From the NCBI GenBank assembly GCA_014529385.2, contig CM043963.1, positions 111,591,912 to 111,655,911 on the forward strand: a DNA stretch of 64,000 bases. Reading direction: 5' to 3'. This DNA is from Adiantum capillus-veneris. Lineage: Eukaryota > Streptophyta > Polypodiopsida > Polypodiales > Pteridaceae. The notes below the pieces were generated by a model, which was not told the origin of the DNA, did not search any database, and saw only the letters and a program-made list of their open reading frames with translations. The position numbers were made by a program, and so were the translations under genes. Below are positions 30,880 to 41,336 of the stretch, one piece after another. How positions within the stretch are numbered: the first letter of the stretch is position 1; each line of letters starts with the position of its first letter.

Positions 30880-33345
30880 GCTTCTACCCAAATGCATCTT
30901 TAATGGCACACACAGTTTCTGTTGCAAGTGTTTGAGCAGCATGGATAGCATCTATTTTGATTTCCTTGGAGCTCACGAATCTGCAAGAAAAGACACAAGG
31001 ATACACTAAGTGCTAGTTGAAATAATTGTGTACATAAAAAAGGTGTAGTCGAGTGGAGTCTTGTGGTGTACCTTACTAGCTCTCCTAATTTGAAAATAGC
31101 ATCCCTGACTTTCTTGTCCCGACATATAGACATACTCACCGACAGAATGAACTACAATGTAAATCAGGATAAGGGAAAGTGAGTGATAGTCATACACACA
31201 AACTATAGATAGAATAGGGAGTATGAAGATTACCTGAAGCATCTTGTGCCAATCGTGGGACTTCAACCCATACAATTGACTGCTTCCACCCTTCTTCGCT
31301 TTTGTGAAAGCTCCCTTTAGCGACCTCATGTATCCTGTTGGTGTGCAAATAGAGGCAATGGTACCCTTCACGTTGTCTAATTCTTCTTTTGCTAGCATCC
31401 ATGGTGCTTTAGGAAGCACAATCTTTCCATTTGGGGCACGCCGTGGAGTGGCACAGGCGGGGAGACATTTTAAAAGCCTCAAATCCTCCCTCGCACCCAA
31501 AGAGTCCTTCTTGCCAATAATGCGGTCCCATAGTGTTTGGGCTACATTCTTGAATATGTGCATGGGATCCAAGAGGTGTTGTATTTTTAATTCCTTCCAA
31601 TATGGAAACCTTTAAAATATGGAATACCTTGACATACCTTTTGGTGGAGGACACGGAGCCGGATTGTTGTTGTGGTGTTCCTCCCAAATGGTTGCCCAAT
31701 CTGCCATTGTGAGCTTTAGAGGAGCCTTCCCATTTGTTGGAGCCTTGTGCTTGATATGCCCTTAGGATAAGAAACAATGGTTGTTTGGATAAATTACCTT
31801 GCGCAAGGAATCTGGCCTCTCTGTCACCAACAATGGCCCGCAAGTAGGACATGCATTGTGGCTCGATGTGGAAAACCCTGCATACATATCATATCGTTAG
31901 AGAGATGAGTGAACTAAAGTGAGCTAAAGGGAGAGAGGGGATGAGGGAAAGAGAGATAGAGAACAGGGGGTTACCAGAAATCTCTCCAAGCCCAGGATAG
32001 TCATGCATAGTTCACATAAGGATTCCCCTCACTTGAGCCTCTCTCCCACCCTTTTGCAAGTGAGACAGTGACAACAGGAATGCCTCTCCATAACTCCTTC
32101 AACTCCTCGATGAGGGGCTCGAGGTAAATGTCAATATTTGACACTTTGTACTTCCCTGCCAGGCCAAGTGTTCCATGAAGTAGACTTAGTGCCGAAGGGG
32201 TTGACACCATCACTTTCTAACCCAAGCCTCAAATGTCGAGTCTCCAACCCAAACTCTGGCCATTGAGTTCAATGTGCCTCCATGTAGGTGATACGGCAGG
32301 GACATGCATCATTCCATCATTTGAGCGATGGTTTGCGTGCCATGCGAGAAGCTCCATGATAGATTTGCTTTTAAACATGTGTTGGATGCGAGGAATTAAT
32401 GAAAAATATCTTAATACGGGATAGGTGTGCCCCGCTCACACCTGTCTTGTATCGTGCCTCCCCGCACATGGGACATGAGGTAGCATGTGCATGCTCATTG
32501 CGGTATAGCATGCAATCGTTGACGCACGCATGGATGCGCTCATACTCCATTGCAAGTGCAGTGACATACGATCTAGCTCGTCGACGATCTGGAGGCATGT
32601 GGTGATCAGCTGGCAGCATTTTGCCCATCAAACTACAACAAACATGCATATTAGTATAATTCCTAGAAGATGACACCATAAAGAGAGAGAGGGAGAGAGT
32701 ATATAAAAGCCACATTCCATACTTATAGAAGTAGTGCATTGACACTTGCATTACTCCAATCGAATTTTGCTTGCAAGTTGAGTACTTCCAACGATGTTCA
32801 GAGCACCGAGTACTGTGCACCGTCGTAAAGAGGTGTTCGGGCACTCATCATCAATCTATCCTCCGTTTTGGCAGCCCATTTAGTGCAGAGCTGACAATCT
32901 TCTTTGCACACGTCACGCTCATGAGCTAGTAACTCATCACACATGTTGAACATGTAATCATCCTCTACCTCAAAGTGTGAAGACGACGTCGTAGGAGCTG
33001 CCGACGTAGAGCCAACGGCAGGATCGCCATGCGGTGCACCCAAATCGCCCAGTCGCTCTTGCCTCTGCCGTTCAGCCTTGCGTGCTGGTGCACCACCACC
33101 GAACACAGACCAATGGGGCACCTCCTCAAGCGACGGGTGAGTCATGCTATCATCTCTCCGAGCGCTTTTCCAAGGATGCCAAAGCCCTTAGTTCTCCATG
33201 TGCTCCAAAGCAATGCGCCTCAAGCGAGGAATTGCCCTTTTGCACTTGGCGCAACGACAAGGTAGTTTTTCCTTGAGCCAACGATCTCGCTCTGGGCCTC
33301 CAAGAGGACCACAATCATCCCAGTCGATGTCCTGCGCATGCAAAA
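30880..33345 (-). pseudogene. Truncated CACTA TNP2-like transposase (second element)
   Basis: Order on the minus strand: 33345 onward GPERDRWLKEKLPCRCAKCK, HMEN-stop-GLWHPWKSARRDD (zinc-type N-terminal domain with one nonsense codon). Then 33145-32798 (TPLYDGAQYSVL end). Then 32570-32371 (YERIHACVNDCMLYRNEHA, CPMCGEARYKTG). Then 32213-32001 (DIYLEPLIEELKELWRGIPV). Then 31572-31190 (DPMHIFKNVAQTLWDRIIGK, YGLKSHDWHKMLQ). Then 31139-30880 (KKVRDAIFKLGELVR, an intron, FVSSKEIKIDAIHAAQ). It aligns motif by motif with the transposase at 21628-25354 but ends inside DUF4218 with a stop near 30880. No accessory gene or terminal repeat was found. Confidence 0.8.
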
Positions 33346-33617
33346 GGTTGTTTATTTAGTGACGTGTCGTAAAAAATAAATAATTAAAAAACACTTAATT
33401 TCATTAGAAAAATTACATATAGTTAAAGTCAAAGGGAATAAATGACAATGAGTGTTAAATCATCTTTTAACTAAAAGAAATTTTAAAAATTCAATTAATA
33501 AACATTTAAAAGTACTAAAAAATAAATATCCATAAAAAATTAAAAATCTTCATCAAAAAACTCAAAAGGCTAAAAAATGAAATAATGTATAGCTAAGGGT
33601 AGGAGGGGTGGTTTGTA
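33346..33617. other. AT-rich region without gene
   Basis: Long A and T runs and repeated AAATAAA/TAAAAA strings. Nothing coding. Confidence 0.5.
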
Positions 33618-33643
33618 CCCCCCCCCCCCCCCCCCCCCCCCCC
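33618..33643 (+). repeat. Poly-C tract (26 C)
   Basis: Uninterrupted C run just outside the left subterminal repeats of the third CACTA element. Confidence 0.95.
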
Positions 33644-33685
33644 TCTGCAACCTCGGATTCGCATGTATCCGTTTGAAATGACTGG

Positions 33686-33750
33686 CCGCGGTAATACTAG
33701 CGGTAATAAGCGCGGTAATAGTCATGGTAATAGCCGCGGTAATAACTGAC
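33686..33750. repeat. CACTA subterminal repeats, left end of third element
   Basis: Six copies of GCGGTAATA-like sequence (CCGCGGTAATA, GCGGTAATAAGCG, ATGGTAATAG). They match the cluster at 40755-40870. Confidence 0.75.
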
Positions 33751-33844
33751 GCCTAAAAAAAGGAAAGAAGGCAGAGTATGCCACGTTTTTGTAGTATACC
33801 CTGCCTTCCTTGCGTTTCTTGCTCTCCGCCATCGCTCCCAAGCC

Positions 33845-33845
<1 letters not shown>

Positions 33846-33880
<35 letters not shown>
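33846..33880 (+). repeat. Poly-C tract (35 C)
   Basis: Uninterrupted C run. The minus-strand frame of glycines through it is an artefact. Confidence 0.95.
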
Positions 33881-34424
33881 ACCTCTCCCTTTCCCCTCTC
33901 TCCCTCGGGGGGTGCACTATGTAATCATGTTAATGTATAACGTGAGTTCGAAAGGAAGGGTTTAAAAATGCAAAAAAATTAGGCAATTTAACAGAGTTAC
34001 ATTAAAATAAGGGGGTTTTATATTCAATTTTGAAAAAAAAATCCTAAAATAAGGGGGCATTATATTCATTCAAACATGCTAAAAGAGGGTTTTTTTTAAT
34101 ACCCCACGAACGCACGTTATATAGGGGGGTACTGAACGGTGAACCCCCCGAGCTCTCTCCTTCTCCAAGCTTCTCAAGTTTCGTCGAAGAGGGTTTCATG
34201 CAAGTTTTGGCAAGGGGGTATTCCGCCATCTTCTTTGGACGCTCAACCTATTCGAAGCTTAATTGCGCTACAAAGAAGAGGTAAACACAAAAGCACATCC
34301 TCCCTCTTCCCCTTTTGTTTTCTACTACACACACACATATACACACAAACACACACATACACACATAAATTAAAAAAATAGAGACAATAGAGAATCCATT
34401 ATAACATACCTCGTTCATTAGGAA
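33881..34424. other. Non-coding, possible leader exon
   Basis: Plus-strand sequence at about 34130-34277 ends with a good donor (GAAGAG-GTAAAC at 34278) and may be a 5' leader exon of the element's gene. Short (CA)n near 34326-34362. No protein domain. Confidence 0.35.
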
Positions 34425-34550
34425 ACGGTTGTTTCGCACGGCTTGTTTGAAATGGTTGTTTTGCTAAGCACGTTTGAAAATGGTTTCTTTGCTACACAGG
34501 TTTTGAAATGATTGATTTGTCATGCATGTTTTGGAAATGATTGTTTGGAT
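34425..34550 (+). repeat. Four diverged copies of a 33-36 bp tandem repeat
   Basis: Each unit carries TTTGAAATGATTG or a variant (TTTGAAATGGTTG, TTTGAAAATGGTT, TTTTGGAAATGATTG) followed by TTTG and a CATG/CACG-like end. Confidence 0.7.
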
Positions 34551-34555
34551 AGTGT

Positions 34556-34559
<4 letters not shown>

Positions 34560-34603
<44 letters not shown>

Positions 34604-34686
34604 GAAGATAGATAGAGAGAGAGAGAGATTTTTAAAAAGAGGGAGAGAGAAAGAGGGAAAGAGGTAAATAAATAGAGAGAGAGAAT

Positions 34687-34741
<55 letters not shown>

Positions 34742-34812
34742 AGAGAGGGAGAGAAATGTTAAATAGAGAGAGAGAAATAGATAAAGAGAGTGAGAGAGAA
34801 AGAGGGATAGAG

Positions 34813-34855
<43 letters not shown>

Positions 34856-35203
34856 TAGATGAAGAGACAGAGAGAGAGAGAGGGATAGATGAAGAGACAG
34901 AGAGAGAGTGATAGCTAAATAGAGAAAGAGGAAAAGAGAGAGAGTAGATAGAGGGAGAGAGGGAAAGAGATAGGGATAGGGATAGAGGGAGTCCATAGAG
35001 TGAGATAGAGGGAGAGAGGGAAAGAGGGAGAGATAGAGTGAGAGATGGAAAGAGGGAGAGAAAGAGAGGAATAGAGATAGAGAGAAAGAAAGAGAGATAG
35101 AGAAAGAGAGGAAGAGATGGAAAGAGGGAGATAGAGAGGGAGAAAGAGAGAGATAGAGGGAGAGATAGAGTGAGAGAGAGTAGATAGAGAGGGAGAGAAA
35201 GAA

Positions 35204-35235
<32 letters not shown>

Positions 35236-35655
35236 GGAAAGAGGGAGAGAAAAAGAGAGAAAGAAAGAGGGAGAGATAGAGTGAGAGAGGGAAAGAGGGA
35301 GATAAAGACAGAGATAGAGGGAAACAGGGATAGAGAAAGAGAGAGAGAGAGAGAGATAGAGAGAGAAAAAAAGAGAGAGATAGAGAAAGAAAGAGAGGGA
35401 GAGAAATAAAGAGAGAGATAGAGAGGGAGAAAGAGAGGTAGAGAAATAAAGAGAGAGAGAGATAGAGGGAGAGAGGGAAAGAAGGAGAGATAGAGTGAGA
35501 GAGGGAAAGAGGGAGAGAGATAGAGGGAAATAGGGATAGGGAAAGAGAGAGAGTAGATTGAGAGGGAGAGATAGAGGAAGAAAGAGAGAGATAGAAGGAG
35601 AGAAGGAAAGAGGGAGAGATAGAGTGAGAGAGGGAGAGAAAGAAAGAGAGAGTAG
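34560..35655 (+). repeat. 1.1-kb polypurine (GA-rich) minisatellite
   Basis: Almost pure purine over about 1.1 kb, punctuated by single T in GATAGA. It is not simple (GA)n: a longer motif of GATAGAGTGAGAGAGGGAAA, GAGGGAGAGAGATAGAGGG, AAATAGGGATAGGGAAAGAG recurs, and the same motif makes up 37421-38226. Pyrimidine-strand open frames are artefacts. Confidence 0.95.
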
Positions 35656-35659
35656 GTTG

Positions 35660-36203
35660 CTAGGAAATTACAAAATGAAGATCCACTTTTACCATTAAAA
35701 CACAGAGGTTAGGAATGCTCAATAGAACTCTTATTGGAAGCCATCATAATTAAAAAATGCTTATTTACAAACAATGGAGAGAGAGGAAAGCTTAAACTTT
35801 GGTAGCTTGAGCTAAATTGCAATGTTTTAGCCAAAGCAAGATCCTGTTACATGTCACCATCACCATCAAAACAAACATAAAAATGTTAGTAAAAATGGTG
35901 GAAGGCAGGTGTCATAATAGGACGATCCTACATGTCATAGATGTCAAGCTAAAAAAGAACAATCAAAAGCAAAAGTAAGCTACAAACCTGAGAGGAAGAT
36001 TCCATTTGAGTAGAGTGGTGAGAGGGTGTGGTGAGATTTCTTTTTTTTTGACAGCTTGTTTGTGAAAAAATGTCACCTTGAAATGGACAACCAAACCTCT
36101 ATATTTATAGGCTAGAGAGAAAGAAGAGTGCAACCTCAAAAACAAAGAGAGGGAAGCCCAAAGGGTGCACGGTTAGGGAGGGGTGGAGTGGGGGTAGTGG
36201 AGT

Positions 36204-36205
<2 letters not shown>
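35660..36205. other. Unassigned region
   Basis: No recognisable gene. It could hold introns or UTR of the minus-strand orphan exon at 36412-37290 or its relic. Confidence 0.4.

Positions 36206-36251
<46 letters not shown>
36206..36251. repeat. (TA)23 microsatellite
   Basis: Uninterrupted TA repeats. Confidence 0.98.
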
Positions 36252-36256
<5 letters not shown>

Positions 36257-36372
36257 TGGGGGGTGAGGTTGAAGTAAAAGATACTTCCATCCAAAATCTT
36301 GTAACCTTATAAGCCTCTTGGTCTAGGCTCTAATGTGTGCACTAGATTAGTCTTTAGAGGTGGTTTTTGTGC

Positions 36373-36373
<1 letters not shown>

Positions 36374-36410
<37 letters not shown>
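36374..36410. repeat. (GA)18 microsatellite
   Basis: Uninterrupted GA run at the 3' end of the orphan exon. Confidence 0.95.
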
Positions 36411-36411
<1 letters not shown>

Positions 36412-36414
<3 letters not shown>

Positions 36415-37290
36415 GCCCTTAACCCCGACCACACAACCAAAAGTTGCATTACAGCGGCGTGGTTCAAAAAAAGACATAGAGAAAGGGGTAGCAGTTAGAG
36501 TGTTTTCAAAAAGGTTGGAGTTATTGCCCTCAAGAATCTGCATAAGACCTTGCTTGATCGCAATCTTATCATGATCGTTAAGTAGAGTAAGGAGAAGATT
36601 CTCGGGGAGGGGAGCAAGTAGAGTAAAATTACCAAAGGACCAAGCTTCGTGGTGAGCTTTACCCAAAAACATTTCCAAAAGCCGGCTCGGGATGAAGGGA
36701 TCGGTGTAGGTTTCGAAGGGCTTTGTGGTGAGGCTTCGACTCGGTGTAGTAATGGTGAAGTCTTTGTTTGCAAGCATCTGCTCCTCTTTGTCAAGATCCA
36801 TAGGTAAGAGTGAGCTTCCGGTAGCAGTTGGTGGCGTTGTGATGATCTCTGAAAAACCATTAAGCAAATGTCTCTTTCTCTGTCGGGTTAGTGGGTCGTT
36901 TCGCAGCCGCTTTCCATTACTCTCCATGAAACGTCGCATCAACTTTGGTGCATGCTCGAGCCACTCTTTCCGCTCACGCTCATCTGCATCAATAATTGCG
37001 GGCAAATTTGCTGCCAAATCACGTAGGTGGGTAATCGCAGCAGGAGGGTTTTCCCATGCCATGGCATACAAGCGGAACCACGCGGGAAGGTCAAGAGTGG
37101 ATAGTATTGTGGTATCTTCAGCCTGCTGAGAAGGGGTGGCTCCATCAAGTTCAAGCAGAGTGGAGTGAAAGCTAGGGTCGCTAATACAAAGGAGCAAACC
37201 CTGGAAAATAACTGAGGGGGGAAAATTTTGTGCAGAGTATCCTAGAGCCATAAGGCTCTCATCCCATCCTGAGAAAGCCGCAGCTAGCTG
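36412..37290 (-). CDS. Orphan exon encoding an unrecognised protein
   Basis: About 290 codons without a stop, with ordinary protein composition. A minus-strand acceptor (CTTACAG) just before LAAAFSGWDESLMALGYSAQ suggests an internal exon rather than a start at the ATG (37251). Visible features: a hydrophobic N-terminal half (PSVIFQGLLLCISDPSFHST), a Trp-containing helix (LPAWFRLYAMAWENPPAAIT), a basic patch (KLMRRFMESNGKRLRNDPLT, RQRKRHL), and a C-terminal helical part (PSRLLEMFLGKAHHEAWSFG). The frame continues into (GA)n at 36374-36410, which is unlikely to be coding. I do not recognise the family. It lies opposite to the CACTA gene and may be a captured host exon. Confidence 0.5.
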
Positions 37291-37417
37291 TAAGGCATGG
37301 AAAAGAAATTAGAAAACAGAAGAATAAAGAAACATAAAGGGATAATTTAAAAGGATACTTGACAGTGTACAGGGTTAGGCAAATTAAGGGGAAGGAACAG
37401 GTTTGCGAAAATAAAAG

Positions 37418-37420
<3 letters not shown>

Positions 37421-37494
<74 letters not shown>

Positions 37495-37792
37495 GGGGAG
37501 AGAAAGAAAGAGAGGGAGAGAGGGAAAGAGGGAGAGAAAAAGAGAGAGAAAGAAAGAGGGAGATATAGAGTGAGAGAGGGAGAGAAAGAGAGAGATAGAG
37601 GGAAATAGGGATAGGGAAAGAGAGAGAGAGAGAGATAGAGAGGGAGAAAGAGAGGTAGAGAGAGATAGAGGGAGAGAGGGAAAGAGGGAGAGATAGAGTG
37701 AGAGAGGGAAAGAGGGAGAGAGATAGAGGGAAATAGGGATACGGAAAGAGAGGGAGATAGAAAGAGATAGAGGGAGAGAGAGTAAATAGAGA

Positions 37793-37845
<53 letters not shown>

Positions 37846-38226
37846 GGAGAGAGGGAAAGAGGGAGAGAAAAAGAGAGAGAAAGAGAGGGAGAGATAGAGT
37901 GAGAGAGGGAAAGAGGGAGAGAAAGAGAGAGATAGAGGGAAATAGGGATAGGGAAAGAGAGAGAGAGAGACAGAGAAAGAAAGAGAGAGAGAGAAAGAAA
38001 GAGAGAGAGAGAAAGAAAGAGAGAGATAGAGAGGTAGAGAAAGAAAGAGAGAGAGAGAGAGAGAGAGGGAGAGAGGGAAAGAGGGAGAGATAGAGTGAGA
38101 GAGGGAAAGAGGGAGAGAGAGATAGAGGGAAATAGGGATAGGGAAAGAGAGAGAGTAGATAGAGAGGGAGAGAAAGAAAGAGAGAGAGAGAGATAAAGAG
38201 AGGGAAAGAGGGAGAGAAAGAGAGAT
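37421..38226 (+). repeat. 0.8-kb polypurine (GA-rich) minisatellite, second tract
   Basis: Begins with (GA)n, then long compound units identical in order to those in 34560-35655 (GAGTGAGAGAGGGAAAGAGG, then GATAGAGGGAAATAGGGATA), seen near 37690, 37895 and 38092. It lies just upstream (minus strand) of the orphan exon. Confidence 0.95.
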
Positions 38227-38875
38227 TTATGCATGTATGTAGGCACTAAGTACGGGAGCATAGCATCCGACAGTTAGACGCTTCCTCTTGGGTATAGTCC
38301 TTTTTTAATCGTGGTGTTGCATTCATTGATCCACTCATGCATGGATTACCGCAATGTACCTTTGGTTTTACCACAATTGAGACTGCGATGATATCTAAAG
38401 AGCTGCAGTTGATTTTTGGCACTACTAGCCTCTACTTAGATCTACTAGTATGTGTATGTATCTATGTGTTTGTATGCTAATATATATATCCTTTAGGAGA
38501 GAATTGTAATGTTACGATCAATTGATCACTTAAACGTTGAATTTAGCTGCAGCCAACACAAAACAATGGCTACATTTACAACCTTAACATATATATGTGT
38601 GAACATATATATCTATTTATGCATGTATGTAGGCATTAAGTACGGGAGCATAGCATCCGAAGGTTAGACGCTTCCTCTTGGGTATAGTCCTTTTTTAATC
38701 ATGGCATTGCGGTCATTGATCCACTCATGCATGGATTACTGCAACGTACCTTTGGTTTTACCACGGTTGAGACTGCGATGATATCTAAAGAGGTGCATTT
38801 GAACTTTGGCACTACTAGCCTCTACTTAGGTCTACTAGTATGTATATGTATCTACGTGTTTGTGTGGTAATATAC
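38225..38875 (+). repeat. Tandem duplication, 390-bp period
   Basis: Copy 1 starts at 38225 (ATTTATGCATGTATGTAGGC) and copy 2 at 38615 with the same start. About 250 bp of each are alignable with scattered substitutions (GCATAGCATCCGA, TAGACGCTTCCTCTTGGG, ACTACTAGCCTCTACTTAG). Confidence 0.9.
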
Positions 38876-38945
38876 TTGTGTATGTATATTTAGATGAGTG
38901 AGTAGGGTGGAAAGCTTAATCTTATATTGCTCTTTGTAATGTAGA

Positions 38946-40473
38946 CGTCAGACGACAGACCAACTGGTGAGGAGCAGCCAACTGGCTCTTCTTTTGGTTG
39001 GTTCACATCTCATGTGGGCTCCCACCTAGGATGGACATTGCCTCCAGTGGACCCGAGTCTTGAGTCGGTGAGAACAAGCAAAGAAATAAATAATGTTTCT
39101 ACGTAGTTAACCATAACCCCTTCTTAGATTCCTGCACCGGTCGTAGATCCTGACGTACAGCGGGATATCTCTTTACGAGAGCAGTACCTCTGTTCGACAA
39201 AGGATTTTTTTGGCCGCTACACTCCACATCAGCTTGCGACCTACGGCATTTCTCCACAGACTACACCATGGGGGAGTGAGGGAGAGACTCCTTACTTATA
39301 GAGCCTTGCACCGACGGAACCTCCCTCTACTCTCCCTTCCTATCGTCCTACTCCTATTCCATCGCAGGGTCCTACTCCCTTGCATCACAGGGTCCTACTC
39401 CCATGGAATCACAGGGTCCTACACCACTCCATTCCACTCCGGCTTCCCGAGAACATCGTCGATGGACTTCCTCTGGCAGCGTGCGTCGACGCTCGTCTCA
39501 GGGCAGCGAGCGCCGTGAGAGACGAAGCGGCAACGGATCTTGTGGTTTCGCATGTTTTGGTAGTGACGGGGAAAAGGAGTCCCCACTTTTAGAGCGTGTT
39601 GTCCCTGACACAGAGGACGAGGATATTGATGCACCCGTGCCAGACACGCATGGGTACTACTACCAGGGTTAAATATGGCGGGGAGGTTGATTTTGGCACA
39701 GCATAGGGCAAGGCATTTCGATGCCATTTACAAATTCTTATACATTCAACGTATAAGAATTGTTTTATAAAGTTCAGAGACCAACTGTCCGATCATGCAC
39801 GGTACATTGAGGACTCTCTGTTAGCTAGATTTCAAACGCCCCCGATCAACGTTTTTCACAACAATGGTTGGAGGGCTACAAAAGACATTTCTAAAAAACA
39901 AGCAGTCCACTGTGCGGTGCGCAGCAGCCAACCAGGTCAGAGATCCAGACAGTAGTTACCGCAGTGCTAATATGACAGACGCGGAGTGGGAGTGGGCAAT
40001 TCAAGAGAAGAGCCATCAAGCTGCGACGGGCTCATCATATAGACAACAACGTGAGGCCTGCGCAAGACAAACTCCCACGCACTATGGCTCAGGAGGCAAG
40101 GGAGCTTGGAAGGATAAATATGTAAGATTAATTGTATTATAACGTCGATCGTTGATTATAAAGATTGTAGGTGATAATTTGGTATTGTTATTGCTAACTT
40201 AGGAAAATGTCACTCTCTCTCGACCAACCAGAGAGATGGTCAAGTATCGGGAGCAACATACAAAATTTGATACTTGGCGATGGTTGTTTGAAAACAACCA
40301 CATCTCTCACGACCAATTCGATGCGGCGGTTGGACCACTACAAGCGGTAAGTTTAAACAAGTAATTTTTGTATTAATTGTTTTGAGCTGTGAATAGTTGT
40401 TTTAATTTGGTTTGGGTTTATGTAGAGTCAAAGTGATCCAACATACATGCCTCTGGACGACGATGAGGATTAG
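38946..40473 (+). pseudogene. Transposase_24-like protein of the third CACTA element
   Basis: Inferred exons: 38946-39067 (acceptor TGTAG, donor GTGAGA), 39128 onward (acceptor TTCTTAG), a conserved block ending at 40121 (DAEWEWAIQEKSHQ, CARQTPTHYGSGGKGAWKDK then Y, donor GTAAGA), 40203-40346 (VTLSRPTREMVKYREQHTKF, donor GTAAGT) and 40427-40473 (SQSDPTYMPLDDDED, stop). A Ser/Pro repeat region (PSQGPTPLASQGPTP) precedes the conserved block. Gene order and GSGG motif parallel 20057-21365. An in-frame TAG near 39298 and frame changes near 39670-39910 indicate decay. Confidence 0.65.
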
Positions 40474-40675
40474 ATAACAAAATGTTTTGTCAAAACTTTC
40501 GTAAAGTCCCAATGTGGCACAATGTATATACAATTATTTACTTTTTATTGTAACTTTTTTAAATAGTTGATCTTCTACATTTTTAATTGTCAAGGTAAAG
40601 TAAATTCAATTTCAGTTCTTTGGTATTTTTTACTCTTCCAAAAAAAAATTGATGTCTTATTGTCTTTATGCAGGT

Positions 40676-40741
40676 CAAAAATAAAGGTGCTCATTTGGGC
40701 CACCCAAATTTGGGTGGCCCAAATGAGCACCTTTATTTTTG
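40676..40741. repeat. Perfect 66-bp palindrome
   Basis: Two 33-base arms, exactly complementary with no loop, from CAAAAATAAAGGTGC to its complement, centred between 40708 and 40709 (ACCCAAATTTGGGT). It lies 200 bp downstream of the Transposase_24-like stop. Confidence 0.98.
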
Positions 40742-40754
40742 AACTGGCGTTTAA

Positions 40755-40952
40755 CAATAATACACGCGGTAATAGAAATGGCAAAGGTCGCGGTAATAGC
40801 AGCGGTATATTGCTGCGACTATTACTGCGCTTATTGTTGATAAACCACTACCACGTTCATAGCCGCGGTTATTGCCGTGCACACAAATTTAACTCTCTCC
40901 TTTTCCTTTATTTTTCCGTGGCAATGTTAGCGGTTATAGACAACTCCTCTTA
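40755..40952. repeat. Right subterminal repeats and terminus of third CACTA
   Basis: Copies of CGCGGTAATAG and its inverse (CTATTACTGCGC, GCGGTTATTGCC, AGCGGTTATAGAC), ending CCTCTTATAGTG at 40952. Confidence 0.7.
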
Positions 40953-41129
40953 TAGTGCAAGCAGCAGCAACCGCTTCAACTCTATCTCATCAAATTCCCC
41001 TCCTAGTTGAATCATTCCCTAAAGCTTATGTTCGAGGAATTCTGCAAAGAATTGTAGGTAAGGACGTGGTAGAGAGTTGGGGAATCGAATCCATTGTCAT
41101 TTGGAAATGAAAAAACCAAGCTCTCTTGA

Positions 41130-41180
41130 GGAGGTGACGAGTAGGGGAGCTGAGTCAAAGCTCCCCTATTCCTCACCTCC
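41130..41180. repeat. Hairpin, 22-bp arms
   Basis: GGAGGTGACGAGTAGGGGAG pairs with its complement 29 bases downstream, with 20 of 22 matches. Confidence 0.8.
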
Positions 41181-41336
41181 GGCTCTGCAAAAGACATGAA
41201 TAATCAGTAGGAAATAGAAAATATTATTAAAAAACAACAAAACTCATGAAAAAATCATCACAAGACCATTTCTTTGATGCGTCTTTGATACAATGGCAAC
41301 ACACAAACCTTCTGCCTCATCTATTTTCATTGGCAG

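Larger units (their letters stand above)
33686..40952 (+). mobile_element. Third CACTA element, rearranged
   Basis: GCGGTAATAG-type subterminal repeats lie at both ends (33686-33750 and 40755-40935). The right terminus reads CTCCTCTTATAGTG at 40939-40952, that is CACTATAAGAGGAG inverted, closely resembling the first element. A Transposase_24-like gene (38946-40473) lies near the right end. No CACTA terminus is visible on the left, where poly-C tracts occur. No TNP2 gene is present, so the element is probably non-autonomous. The interior is filled with polypurine minisatellite and an orphan exon in the opposite orientation. Confidence 0.6.

Noticed and set aside
34520-34996. Ser/Leu-rich 158-codon frame and its 304-codon counterpart at 37347-38261
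   Set aside because: Both are the pyrimidine strand of GA-rich minisatellite.
30880-40952. One CACTA element containing both the transposase at 30880-33345 and the accessory gene at 38946-40473
   Set aside because: The two genes face opposite strands, and the subterminal repeats at 33686-33750 place an element end between them.
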